Part shown: one piece after another, positions 1 through 8,187 of the stretch
Layout: each line of letters starts with the position of its first letter
Position numbering within the stretch: the first letter of the stretch is position 1
Assembly (NCBI GenBank): GCA_950063125.1
Contig: CATLZI010000057.1
Location: 1 to 10,292 of the forward strand
Origin: an uncultured Porticoccus sp.
GTDB taxonomy: Bacteria > Pseudomonadota > Gammaproteobacteria > Pseudomonadales > Porticoccaceae
DNA: 10,292 nt
Reading direction: 5' to 3'
Notes under the pieces: generated by a model
Told to the model about the DNA's origin: nothing
The model's database searches: none
The model's input: only the letters and a program-made list of their open reading frames with translations
Position numbers and translations under genes: made by a program

Positions 1-470
1 CCATAGGTAGACCGTACGGAAGAAGACCAGGGTTCGAGCATGGGCAGGTTGGAAATTTCAATGGGTCCGCGAGCCATGCCGGGGTCGCTGAACAGCAGTG
101 CGCCGAGGGGCCGGTTATCCAGCTTTCGGAGTTTGCGCAATCGTCCAGTCAGGGTTTTCATCGGAATGATACTGCGGGCATAGACCCAGGGTTGTTGGTT
201 GCCAAACAGCACGACCTCCCTGATCAGGGCGCGTTGTCGGGCCGGCAGCTCCAGCGCCCGCCGCTCGGACAGTCGGGGCACCCCCATGCCCTGAAACAGT
301 ATCTTGACCTCAAACCGCCCTTTGCTTGCCCGGATTAAGCGTTCGGTAAGTGAGCCGCGATCCAGTAGCCATGGCCGCAGGGCGTTGTTTGTGGCAAACA
401 GCGGTGTGCGTCGGAAGCTGCGCCAGTGAAGCTGACGGTTGGCAGGTGTGTGTTGGGAGTGAGGGGGCAC
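1..470 (-). CDS. ubiC: Chorismate--pyruvate lyase UbiC, C-terminus beyond the left edge
   Basis: UbiC converts chorismate to 4-hydroxybenzoate plus pyruvate, the first committed step of ubiquinone synthesis in the cytoplasm. About 156 codons are visible. The reading contains the family hallmarks in order: WLLDRGSLTERL (about 34-45), FEVKILFQG, the IREVVLFG strand with the arginine equivalent to E. coli Arg76, QPWVYARSIIP, LRKLRKLDNRPLG, and ALLFSDPGMARGPIEI. The C-terminal catalytic glutamate region (E. coli Glu155) lies outside the window. The start is a GTG at 470-468. It follows an AGG about 7 bases upstream, and I see no in-frame ATG or TTG upstream of it. The gene begins 64 bp after the rdgB stop on the same strand and is probably the last visible gene of the metX operon. 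UbiC more often neighbours ubiA; whether ubiA follows cannot be seen. Confidence 0.88.
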   Translation of the reverse strand, partial: MPPHSQHTPANRQLHWRSFRRTPLFATNNALRPWLLDRGSLTERLIRASKGRFEVKILFQGMGVPRLSERRALELPARQRALIREVVLFGNQQPWVYARSIIPMKTLTGRLRKLRKLDNRPLGALLFSDPGMARGPIEISNLPMLEPWSSSVRSTY

Positions 471-534
471 AGCGATACCTATGGACCTTGGTATGACAAT
501 GGATTCTAACTGGTTATGACAACGCTTTGGGGGG

Positions 535-1134
535 CTAAGGGTTATACAGGCTGACAAGCCGCTCCTGTAATAGCGCCATGGCCCTGGCCCGGTGACTGAT
601 ACGATTTTTTTCCTCTTTGCCGAGCTGTGCGGAGGTGCGGCCCAGCTCGGGAATATAAAAAAGCGGGTCGTAGCCAAAGCCGTTGTCACCCTCCGGAGTA
701 AACCCGATCAGTCCCTCCCAGGTGCCCTGGCAAATTAGCGGCGTCGGATCTTCCGCGTGGCGCAGGAATACCAGCAGGCAATGAAAGCGGGCGGTTCGTT
801 GCTCACGGGGTACTTCCTGAAGCAGTGACAGCAACCGCAGGTTGTTCTGCTGGTCGGTGGCGTTTTCTCCGGAAAATCGTGAGGAATATATACCGGGGGC
901 GCCATTGAGCGCGTCCACTTCAAGACCGGAGTCATCTGCGATGGCTGGCAGCGCGGTGAGGTGGGCGGCATGCCGCGCCTTGATCAGGGCGTTTTCCACA
1001 AAGCTCAGGCCATCTTCTACCGCTTCTGGAACCTCAAAATCGGATTGCGGCAGAATGTCGAAGGGGAGGGATTCAAGCAAGTGCTGAAACTCGGCAAGCT
1101 TGCCTTTGTTGCCGGTGGCGAGAACAATTTTCAT
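535..1134 (-). CDS. rdgB: RdgB/HAM1 XTP/dITP pyrophosphatase
   Basis: This enzyme hydrolyses the non-canonical purine nucleotides dITP, ITP and XTP to monophosphates and pyrophosphate, keeping deaminated bases out of DNA and RNA. At 199 residues it has the usual family length. Visible motifs are the N-terminal nucleotide-binding LATGNKGKL (5-13), SFVENALIKARHAA (44-57), the metal/catalytic ADDSGLEVDAL (66-76, with D67/D68), GAPGIYSSRFSG (78-89), NGFGYDPLF (151-159) and SHRARA (180-185). All are intact. The start is the ATG directly before KIVLATGNKGK, where family members begin. No clear Shine-Dalgarno sequence is visible upstream, so translation may depend partly on coupling or an unstructured leader. 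It sits 83 bp downstream of the DUF4426 gene and upstream of ubiC. The DUF4426-rdgB adjacency is typical of pseudomonads and relatives. Confidence 0.96.
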   Translation of the reverse strand: MKIVLATGNKGKLAEFQHLLESLPFDILPQSDFEVPEAVEDGLSFVENALIKARHAAHLTALPAIADDSGLEVDALNGAPGIYSSRFSGENATDQQNNLRLLSLLQEVPREQRTARFHCLLVFLRHAEDPTPLICQGTWEGLIGFTPEGDNGFGYDPLFYIPELGRTSAQLGKEEKNRISHRARAMALLQERLVSLYNP

Positions 1135-1217
1135 GTTGAACTAGATGATGGAAAGGTTGCTGGTAAGTGCACTATTGCGCCCCCGATACACAGAGAGTCT
1201 GGGGTGGCTGTCACAGG

Positions 1218-1661
1218 CTACTCATCGACATAGAATTTGCGCTGAAAAGTCAGCGAATGTGTCGCCTTGTCGGAATTCGGACTGACGTCAATTTTGAAGG
1301 TCATCCAGTCTTCCTTGTCAAAACGGAACGGCGCCAGATAGTAAACCACATTCTCTTCGCGGATTTCGGCGAATTCCAGCACCTGCTGTTGACCGAAAAT
1401 ATTTGAGACGGTGCCCTTGACCACGGCTGGCAGACCGCCCATTTGGCCATTTTTGACCACGGCAATATTCACCAGCCCTTTATCCTTGCCACGAACAATA
1501 TTGTACGAGCTGGCTACGTCCGGCTGGATAAAGCTGCTGTTGAAGGCACTGAAAAACACTTTCAGGTCGCCGTATTCCTTGTAGGGGCGGTTGTCAGCCA
1601 GCGCACTGAAGCTCAAACCTGCGATGAGCAGGAATAACGAGATTGCTTGGGTTATTTTCAT
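1218..1661 (-). CDS. Exported DUF4426 family protein, function unknown
   Basis: This is a small protein of unknown function (147 residues from the chosen start). It opens with a classical signal peptide: a Lys near the start, a hydrophobic core ISLFLLIAGLSF, and an ALA cleavage site before DNRPYKEYG. No lipobox cysteine is visible, so it is likely soluble in the periplasm. The mature part has the DUF4426 pattern: YGDLKVFFSAFNSSFIQPDV, then a VRGKDKGLVNIAV segment, and a C-terminal beta-rich stretch ending FQRKFYVDE. The start at 1661 gives a normal signal peptide. An ATG at 1679 would add six residues (MTGSHN) and cannot be excluded, because neither has a strong ribosome binding site. The gene lies between metW (stop at 1688) and rdgB, as in pseudomonads. 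The conserved place beside metXW is the main clue, but no role should be claimed. Confidence 0.88.
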   Translation of the reverse strand: MKITQAISLFLLIAGLSFSALADNRPYKEYGDLKVFFSAFNSSFIQPDVASSYNIVRGKDKGLVNIAVVKNGQMGGLPAVVKGTVSNIFGQQQVLEFAEIREENVVYYLAPFRFDKEDWMTFKIDVSPNSDKATHSLTFQRKFYVDE

Positions 1662-1687
1662 GTTGTGGCTACCTGTCATGAAGAGGC

Positions 1688-2284
1688 CTACTTGCTTAAA
1701 TGGTAGATTGCAGTGTCACTGAACATATTCGGCCAGATACCTTTCATGTACCTGTCCGGCAGTCGCTCTGCGACAAATTCTCGATGCAGTATCCGGATAC
1801 GCTTCTCTGTACAGAGTGCCTCAAAATCCTTCACGGTACAAAAGTGGATGTTGGGCGTGTCGTACCACTGGAAGGAGAGTTGCCTGGTGACCGGCATGCG
1901 GCCCCGTGACAGCAGATAGCTGCGGGCGCGCCAGTTGCCGAAGTTGGGAAATGTCACCACACACTGTTTGCCCACGCGCAACATTTCTCCCAGGACCAGG
2001 TGAGGATAGCGCATTGCCTGAAGGGCCTGGGTCATTACCACGGTGTCAAAGCTGTTGTCGGAAAACTGGCTCAGACCTTCGTCAAGGTCGGCCTCAATCA
2101 CATTGACGCCCCGGGCAACACAGGACGTAATTTTATCAGCATCAATTTCCAGCCCATACCCCCAGACGCCTTTTGTCTTGGCAAGGGTCTGCAGCAGTTC
2201 GCCGTCGCCGCAGCCGAGGTCCAGAATGCGGCTTGTCGGGTGGATCCACTGCTGAATAATGTTCAGGTCTGTGCGTATCATCAT
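1688..2284 (-). CDS. metW: Methionine biosynthesis protein MetW
   Basis: MetW is a class I SAM-dependent methyltransferase-like protein needed with MetX for full homoserine acyltransferase activity in several proteobacteria. The 198 residues show the SAM-binding motif [14 protein letters not shown] (19-31), the acidic strand GYGLEID (42-48), [11 protein letters not shown] (64-74), and the family-typical [13 protein letters not shown] and [12 protein letters not shown] (about 109-120). The ATG start overlaps the metX stop in an ATGA (2284-2281), so the two are translationally coupled and the encoded proteins are probably made in fixed proportion. Downstream, DUF4426 follows within 8-26 bp depending on its start. 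The gene is complete. The family assignment is secure; the exact biochemical role (methyltransferase or MetX partner) is known only in part for the family. Confidence 0.95.
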   Translation of the reverse strand: MMIRTDLNIIQQWIHPTSRILDLGCGDGELLQTLAKTKGVWGYGLEIDADKITSCVARGVNVIEADLDEGLSQFSDNSFDTVVMTQALQAMRYPHLVLGEMLRVGKQCVVTFPNFGNWRARSYLLSRGRMPVTRQLSFQWYDTPNIHFCTVKDFEALCTEKRIRILHREFVAERLPDRYMKGIWPNMFSDTAIYHLSK

Positions 2285-3438
2285 TTTGAAGAAATCTCAG
2301 CTGCTATGCGGTTTATATAGGCAGTGAGCACTTGCTCATAACGCTGGTTCGGCAGTAGAAATGCATCGTGTCCGAGGTTGGACTCAATGGCGGTATAGGC
2401 CACATTTTTATCGGCGGCGATCAGGGCCTCAACAATTTCTGCGGCCCGTTCCGGAGAGAAGCGCCAGTCGCTGGAAAATGACACCACAAGAAAATCGCAG
2501 CTGGCGTGCCGGAAGGCCTCGACCGGGTTGTGATCATACTCACGGGCGAGATCGAAATAGTCGAGTGCTTTGGTCATCAGAAGGTAAGTGTTGGCATCGA
2601 AAGCGCCGGAAAACGCGTCACCCTGATGGCGCAGGTAGCTTTCCACCTGGAATTCAATGGGCGCATCCTGGCCGCGCTGAAAAGAACCGGAGCGCAATTC
2701 CCGACCGAATTTATTGCCCATCAGCTCATCCGACAAATAGGTGACATGGCCGATCATGCGCGCCAGCCCCAGGCCGTTTCTCGGCTGAGTCTGTTGTTCG
2801 AGATAGCGCCCGTTGCAAAACTCGGGATCGGACCTGATGGCGTTGCGGGCTATCTCGTTAAAAGCGATATTTTGTGCGCTGAGTTTCATCGCCGAGGCGA
2901 TGACAACCGCATGGCGCAACCGGTCCGGATATTCCAAAGCCCAGCGCATAACCTGCATGCCGCCGAGACTGCCGCCAACGATGGCGGCCCATTGACGGAT
3001 ACCGAGTTTGTCCGCCAGCCGCGCCTGACTTTCCACCCAGTCTCTGACCCGCAACGGTGGGAAATCCGGCCCCCAGGGTTGGTCGGTATCAGGATTGATG
3101 GATATGGGGCCGGTGCTACCGTGACAGCCACCGATATTGTTCGGACAGACGATGAAAAAACGGTTGGTATCAAAGGGTTTTCCTGGCCCGATATGATTGT
3201 CCCACCAACCCGCTCGCTGGTCGGCCATGCTGTGGTACCCGGCGGCGTGGTGATGGCCACTGAGAGCGTGACAAATGAGGATGGCGTTACTGCCATCGGC
3301 GTTCAATGCCCCATAGGTTTCCACCATCAGTGTGTAATTGTCGAGTGTTCTGCCGCAGGCAAGCACAAGCGGTTCATCGAAGTGAATCGCTTGCGGTGTG
3401 ACAATACCAACGGAGTTTTCCGGAATTACATCAGGCAT
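2281..3438 (-). CDS. metX: Homoserine O-acyltransferase MetX (probably O-succinyl)
   Basis: This alpha/beta-hydrolase fold enzyme acylates the hydroxyl of homoserine, the entry step of methionine synthesis. It has 385 residues, the normal length. The nucleophile elbow GGSLGGMQ places Ser157, FSSDWRFSP gives Asp324 and LGHDAFLLP gives His357 as the catalytic triad. Other conserved blocks are [16 protein letters not shown] (54-69), [14 protein letters not shown] (78-91), [12 protein letters not shown] (100-111), [14 protein letters not shown] and [17 protein letters not shown]. Close similarity to pseudomonad MetX and the linked metW suggest the succinyl-CoA-using subtype. That is inference, because acyl donor choice cannot be read safely by eye. 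The ATG at 3438 is the only good start in its frame (family members begin MP..P..SVG) but has no evident Shine-Dalgarno sequence. It is the first gene of the metX-metW-DUF4426-rdgB-ubiC run. Confidence 0.95.
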   Translation of the reverse strand: MPDVIPENSVGIVTPQAIHFDEPLVLACGRTLDNYTLMVETYGALNADGSNAILICHALSGHHHAAGYHSMADQRAGWWDNHIGPGKPFDTNRFFIVCPNNIGGCHGSTGPISINPDTDQPWGPDFPPLRVRDWVESQARLADKLGIRQWAAIVGGSLGGMQVMRWALEYPDRLRHAVVIASAMKLSAQNIAFNEIARNAIRSDPEFCNGRYLEQQTQPRNGLGLARMIGHVTYLSDELMGNKFGRELRSGSFQRGQDAPIEFQVESYLRHQGDAFSGAFDANTYLLMTKALDYFDLAREYDHNPVEAFRHASCDFLVVSFSSDWRFSPERAAEIVEALIAADKNVAYTAIESNLGHDAFLLPNQRYEQVLTAYINRIAAEISSK

Positions 3439-3464
3439 TAATGATTCAACGAGTATCTGGCTTT

Positions 3465-3508
3465 TGCCGGTGTTTCGGCAGTCTAAAGAGGGGCGTGTAT
3501 TGGCGCAA
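3465..3508 (-). promoter_or_regulatory. Candidate metX promoter with 5' leader hairpin
   Basis: In the 101 bp between the crc stop and metX, the minus strand shows TTGCGC (3508-3503) and TAGACT (3485-3480) separated by exactly 17 bases, a plausible sigma70 pair with 3/6 and 4/6 consensus matches. Immediately after the -10 comes TGCCGAAACACCGGCA (3480-3465), a perfect 5-bp stem with a 6-base loop. It would lie at the start of the transcript. No run of T follows, so it is not a terminator for crc. It may be an operator or a stabilising leader stem. The predicted leader is short (about 35-40 nt), too small for a known SAM riboswitch. Confidence 0.4.
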
Positions 3509-3539
3509 GGTTAGCATGCTGTTTTGCCCGCCGCCGCTG

Positions 3540-4307
3540 TCAGAGTGTCTCCAGATCATAATCCACAATCACTGGCAGGTGACTGGAAAACGTCTTGGCC
3601 TTATAGATCACAGCATATTCCACGTGACTGGTGAGGTTTTTTGACACAATTTGCATATCGGTGCGCCAGCCCATCCCCTCAAGGGGTTTACCGGCAGGCC
3701 AGTAAGTGAATTCGTCCGCATCCATGTTGAAGAGCCGAAAAGCATCGGCGTAACCGATGTCACCGAATACCTGATCGAGGCACTGCTGCTCATGTGGCAG
3801 GAAACCGGACAGATTGCAGCAGGTTTCCGGTGCACTCACGTCAATTGTGCGATGGGCAATATTCCAGCTGCCACAAAAAATATAGTCACGGCGCTTGCTG
3901 CTGATTTTGCTGAAATGGGCCAGAAGATCCCGAAAAAAACGGTCTTTAAGCGGTTGGCCGTCGCTGTCGGAAGGGGCCAGCAGTGAACAGATGCTGACAT
4001 GCTCAAAGTCGGCTTGCAGATATCGCCCATTCATATCTTCGCCGTTGTTGGCACCAAAACCGTACATCATTGCCTTGGGCATGTCCCGGGTGTAAATGGC
4101 GACACCATTCTGCTCTGGTTGGGGCGCATCAAAGAAATAGCTGAAGTAACCCTCGAGCTGAAAATCGGCACGAGAACTGAGAACGGGTTCCGGCAACCGG
4201 AGATCCTGAAGGCATATTATGTGAGCGTCCTGGGAGGCCAGCCACTCGAATAACCCTTGAGCGGCAGCCTGTTGGATACCGTCCACGGCAACACTGATAA
4301 TTCGCAT
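3540..4307 (-). CDS. crc: Crc-like catabolite repression control protein (inactive exonuclease III fold)
   Basis: The 255-residue protein belongs to the exonuclease III/EEP fold but most resembles Pseudomonas Crc: MRIISVAVDGIQ at the N-terminus, ICLQDLR, GRYLQADFEHVSI (94-106), DYIFCGSWNIAHR (141-153), GMGWRTDMQ and a C-terminal LPVIVDYD. In pseudomonads Crc has no nuclease activity and helps Hfq hold A-rich mRNAs silent, setting carbon-source preference. The nuclease residues are eroded here: SFNING-like Asn positions read A7 and D9, the catalytic Glu is D35, the GDxN motif is G146-S147-W148-N149, and the SDH motif is S241-S242-H243. This supports a binding rather than a catalytic role. The ATG at 4307 has a good ribosome binding site (AGGGG, 5 bases upstream). 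The gene is divergent from the DUF4124 gene and is followed by metX after 101 bp. An xthA-like nuclease is the less likely alternative. Confidence 0.85.
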   Translation of the reverse strand: MRIISVAVDGIQQAAAQGLFEWLASQDAHIICLQDLRLPEPVLSSRADFQLEGYFSYFFDAPQPEQNGVAIYTRDMPKAMMYGFGANNGEDMNGRYLQADFEHVSICSLLAPSDSDGQPLKDRFFRDLLAHFSKISSKRRDYIFCGSWNIAHRTIDVSAPETCCNLSGFLPHEQQCLDQVFGDIGYADAFRLFNMDADEFTYWPAGKPLEGMGWRTDMQIVSKNLTSHVEYAVIYKAKTFSSHLPVIVDYDLETL

Positions 4308-4398
4308 GATCGCCCCTGATTTTGGGAGAGTGTATGATAACCGACAGATCGTGTTTCCAAAATGGGGAAACTGTCTTCAGGCTCCGGCGGAACCTGTG
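4308..4398. promoter_or_regulatory. Divergent regulatory region between crc and the DUF4124 gene
   Basis: This 91-bp region separates two divergent starts. It contains an A/T-rich centre that reads TATGAT on the + strand (from about 4333) and TATCAT on the opposite strand just beside it, either of which could serve as a -10 element. I cannot find a convincing -35 partner at 16-18 bp for either. A GTTTCC/GGAAAC inverted repeat lies at 4353-4371 and could be an operator or an RNA hairpin in the + strand leader. The assignment as a bidirectional promoter rests mainly on gene arrangement. Confidence 0.4.
4343..4375. repeat. Composite inverted repeat upstream of crc and the DUF4124 gene
   Basis: The core is GTTTCCAAAATGGGGAAAC (4353-4371), with 6-bp arms and a 7-base centre. 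It is flanked by a second pair of arms, GACA (4343-4346) and TGTC (4372-4375), giving a 10-bp interrupted stem with a 6-base bulge on one side. No T-run follows in either direction, so it is not a standard terminator. It could be a regulator site or a leader hairpin. Confidence 0.45.
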
Positions 4399-5011
4399 AT
4401 GCTGACAAACCGGACTGTCTCTATGGCCAATTTAATCAATAACAGCAAATCCACCTGGTGCCTAGTGTTGGCATTATTTTGTTCGGCGTCCATGTTAGCA
4501 GAGGCCAGTAATCTTTTCCGCTATCACAATAGCGAGGGCAATCTGGTGATTGACCACCAAGTGCCTCCGGAGTACGTCGCCAAAGGTTATGAGGTGCTCA
4601 GTAGCACCGGCAGGGTGGTGAAAACTGTCCCGCCGCATCAGCCTGTGGAAGAAGAGGAGGGGGCCGTATCAGGCGCGGCAAGCCGGGCGGATCAACGCAA
4701 AGAGGATCAATTTCTATTGCGCAGCTACAGTGATGTTGGCGAGGTTGAGGCCGCTGGTGAGCGGCGATTGGCTCAGCTTGCCAGAGAAATAGAGATTATC
4801 GAGTCCAATCGGGCCAAAAATGAGGAGCAGCTTGAGAAGGCCAAAACCCGGGCTGCCCGACATCAGCTGACCGGTAAAAAAATACCTCAAGACCTGTTGG
4901 AAAGAATGGATGAAATCACCCGGTTAACCGGGGATACACAGCATATGTTGTTGCTGCGTAAGCGAGAATATGAGGTAGTGGCGGCGCGTTATGAGCGTTA
5001 CAAAAACCGTT

Positions 5012-6549
<1,538 letters not shown>

Positions 6550-8187
6550 TCAAAAGCTCAAGCGATCGTCTATGCTACGGAGTTGCTGACGGAAAAGCGA
6601 TTTGATTTTTTCGAGTGACTCCTCGCTCTCCGCTTCAAACCGCAGGGTCAGTGCCGGGCCCGTATTGGAGGCGCGCACCAATCCCCATGCCTTTGGAAAA
6701 TCGACCCGAATTCCGTCAATGGTTGACATCTTGCCGGCCTGAAAGGCCTCTTTTTCCCGCAGTTTTTCAATCAGCGTGAACTTCTCCTGTTCATCGACTT
6801 CTATCCGTATTTCAGGTGTTGAACAGCGTTCCTCAAAGCCGTCCATTATCTCATCCAGGCCCTGTTCACGAATGGTCATGATTTCAATCAGCCGGGCCGC
6901 TGCATAGATGCCGTCATCAAAACCAAACCAGCGATCCTGGAAGAAAATATGGCCGCTGAATTCCCCGCCAAGCGGCGCCTTGCTTTCAATGATTTTGTTA
7001 TACATGTGGGAGTGGCCGGTTTTCCACATCACCGGGCGACCACCGTAGCTGCTGATCAGTGTGTTGAGGCGTCGGGTACTTTTGATATCAAATACGATGT
7101 CCGCTCCCGGGTGTCGCGAAACGACGTCCCGGGCAAAAATCATCAACAACTCATCTGGCCAGATAATTTTGCCAGTGGCAGACACCGCCACAATCCGGTC
7201 GCCATCACCGTCCAGCGCAATCCCCAGGTCGGCCTGGTTGTCTTGCACATGGCAGATAAGATCGGCCAGATTTTCCGGTACCGTGGGATCCGGCGCATGA
7301 TTGGGGAAGCTGCCGTCCACATCGCAGTAGAGGGGGATGACATCGCAGCCGATGGCGTCCAGGACCCGTGATGCCAGATCACCGGCTATGCCGTTGCCGG
7401 CATCCAGTACCACCTTGGTGTGCTGGGCGGGAACCACGTCGTCGGAAATGGCCTCAATATAATCACCTGAAATATCCAGTTCCTGGCGCTCGCCATGGGG
7501 TTTGTCGGGGTAGTCTTCCGTCATTTCAGTTTGCAGAGCCATAATTTCTGCACCGCAGAGTGCGTGGTGCTGAAAGAAAATTTTGAATCCGTTGTACTGT
7601 GCCGGGTTGTGGCTGGCAGTCACCATCACGCCACACTCCGTTTGTTGCAGATGATTGGTGGCAAAATTAAGCAGGGGGGTGGGCACTGACCCCAAATGGA
7701 TGACGTGACAGCCTGTGCTGCGGATTCCCTCTTCAAGTGATTCGATCAATTCCGGGCTGGACAGTCGTCCATCATAGCCGGTGACCAGGGTGTGCTCATC
7801 TACCAGCATTGCCCGGCGAGCCAGCGCGCGGCCAAGCTTGAGGGCGAACGCTGGGGTTAGTTGTGAGCCCGCCAGGCCCCGGATGTCATAATCGCGAAAC
7901 ACCACCGCCGGGATACCGGATATGTCGTCATTGCCGTCTGTGTTGTCAGTGTCGCTATCGGTTTCGCTATCGGTTGCCGGCTCCTGTGGCTCATCCGGTG
8001 CTGGATCAGTGGCATTTGTCCCATTCGTAGCCCCCTCACCAGTCTCATCAATAGTCCCGTCAGCAGACGATGCCGCTTCGTTGGCAGGTGGGCTTTCTCC
8101 GTCCCTGCCAGTTCTGCCAATGGTCGCGATGAAGGGCGATACGAATAGCCAGGTAAGCCAGGAGTAGGGTGATACTCGCGACGGCAC
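6550..8187 (-). CDS. algC: Phosphomannomutase/phosphoglucomutase AlgC, catalytic part of a frame-split gene
   Basis: AlgC interconverts hexose 6- and 1-phosphates (mannose, glucose) for exopolysaccharide, LPS and related sugar nucleotide synthesis. In the 545-codon open frame the catalytic body starts near residue 94 (AVVFRDYDIRGL). It carries the phosphoserine loop VTASHNPAQYNGFK (Ser192), the metal site ALDGDGDRIV (324-333), KTGHS (389-393), the sugar loop GEFSGHIFF (408-416) and the phosphate site VRASNTGPALTLRFE (504-518). All four sites look functional. Residues 28-90 form a D/T/E/P-rich linker. The nominal start is a GTG inside sequence that encodes the second membrane helix of the upstream frame, so the first ~27 codons are probably not real protein. 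No ATG, GTG or TTG occurs in the linker. This fits a continuation of the upstream half after a one-base frame change near 8105 rather than an independent gene. Confidence 0.9.
   Translation of the reverse strand: MPSRVSPYSWLTWLFVSPFIATIGRTGRDGESPPANEAASSADGTIDETGEGATNGTNATDPAPDEPQEPATDSETDSDTDNTDGNDDISGIPAVVFRDYDIRGLAGSQLTPAFALKLGRALARRAMLVDEHTLVTGYDGRLSSPELIESLEEGIRSTGCHVIHLGSVPTPLLNFATNHLQQTECGVMVTASHNPAQYNGFKIFFQHHALCGAEIMALQTEMTEDYPDKPHGERQELDISGDYIEAISDDVVPAQHTKVVLDAGNGIAGDLASRVLDAIGCDVIPLYCDVDGSFPNHAPDPTVPENLADLICHVQDNQADLGIALDGDGDRIVAVSATGKIIWPDELLMIFARDVVSRHPGADIVFDIKSTRRLNTLISSYGGRPVMWKTGHSHMYNKIIESKAPLGGEFSGHIFFQDRWFGFDDGIYAAARLIEIMTIREQGLDEIMDGFEERCSTPEIRIEVDEQEKFTLIEKLREKEAFQAGKMSTIDGIRVDFPKAWGLVRASNTGPALTLRFEAESEESLEKIKSLFRQQLRSIDDRLSF
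7952..7975. repeat. 12-bp perfect tandem duplication in the AlgC linker
   Basis: TCGCTATCGGTT occurs twice without a gap on the + strand. On the coding strand each copy encodes one TDS(E/D) unit of the acidic linker between the membrane-anchored part and the catalytic domain of AlgC. It is in frame, so copy-number change alters linker length by four residues without breaking the gene. Its small size suggests replication slippage. Confidence 0.85.

Noticed and set aside
2326..2339. TGAGCACTTGCTCA inverted repeat resembling a SlmA-binding site
   Set aside because: It lies within the metX coding region, and its centre does not match the GTGAGTACTCAC consensus. One partial match is expected by chance.
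2506..3441. A long + strand open frame (311 codons) opposite metX
   Set aside because: metX on the minus strand has an intact catalytic triad and full family similarity. The + strand reading shows no recognisable domain and is a codon-bias shadow.
3465..3480. TGCCG/CGGCA hairpin as a terminator for crc
   Set aside because: No U-run follows on the minus strand, the stem is only 5 bp, and it sits just downstream of a promoter-like pair for metX.
4306..4398. Upstream ATG at 4306 as the DUF4124 protein start
   Set aside because: It lies opposite the crc start codon, uses the divergent promoter region as coding sequence and would put about 45 residues before the signal peptide core.
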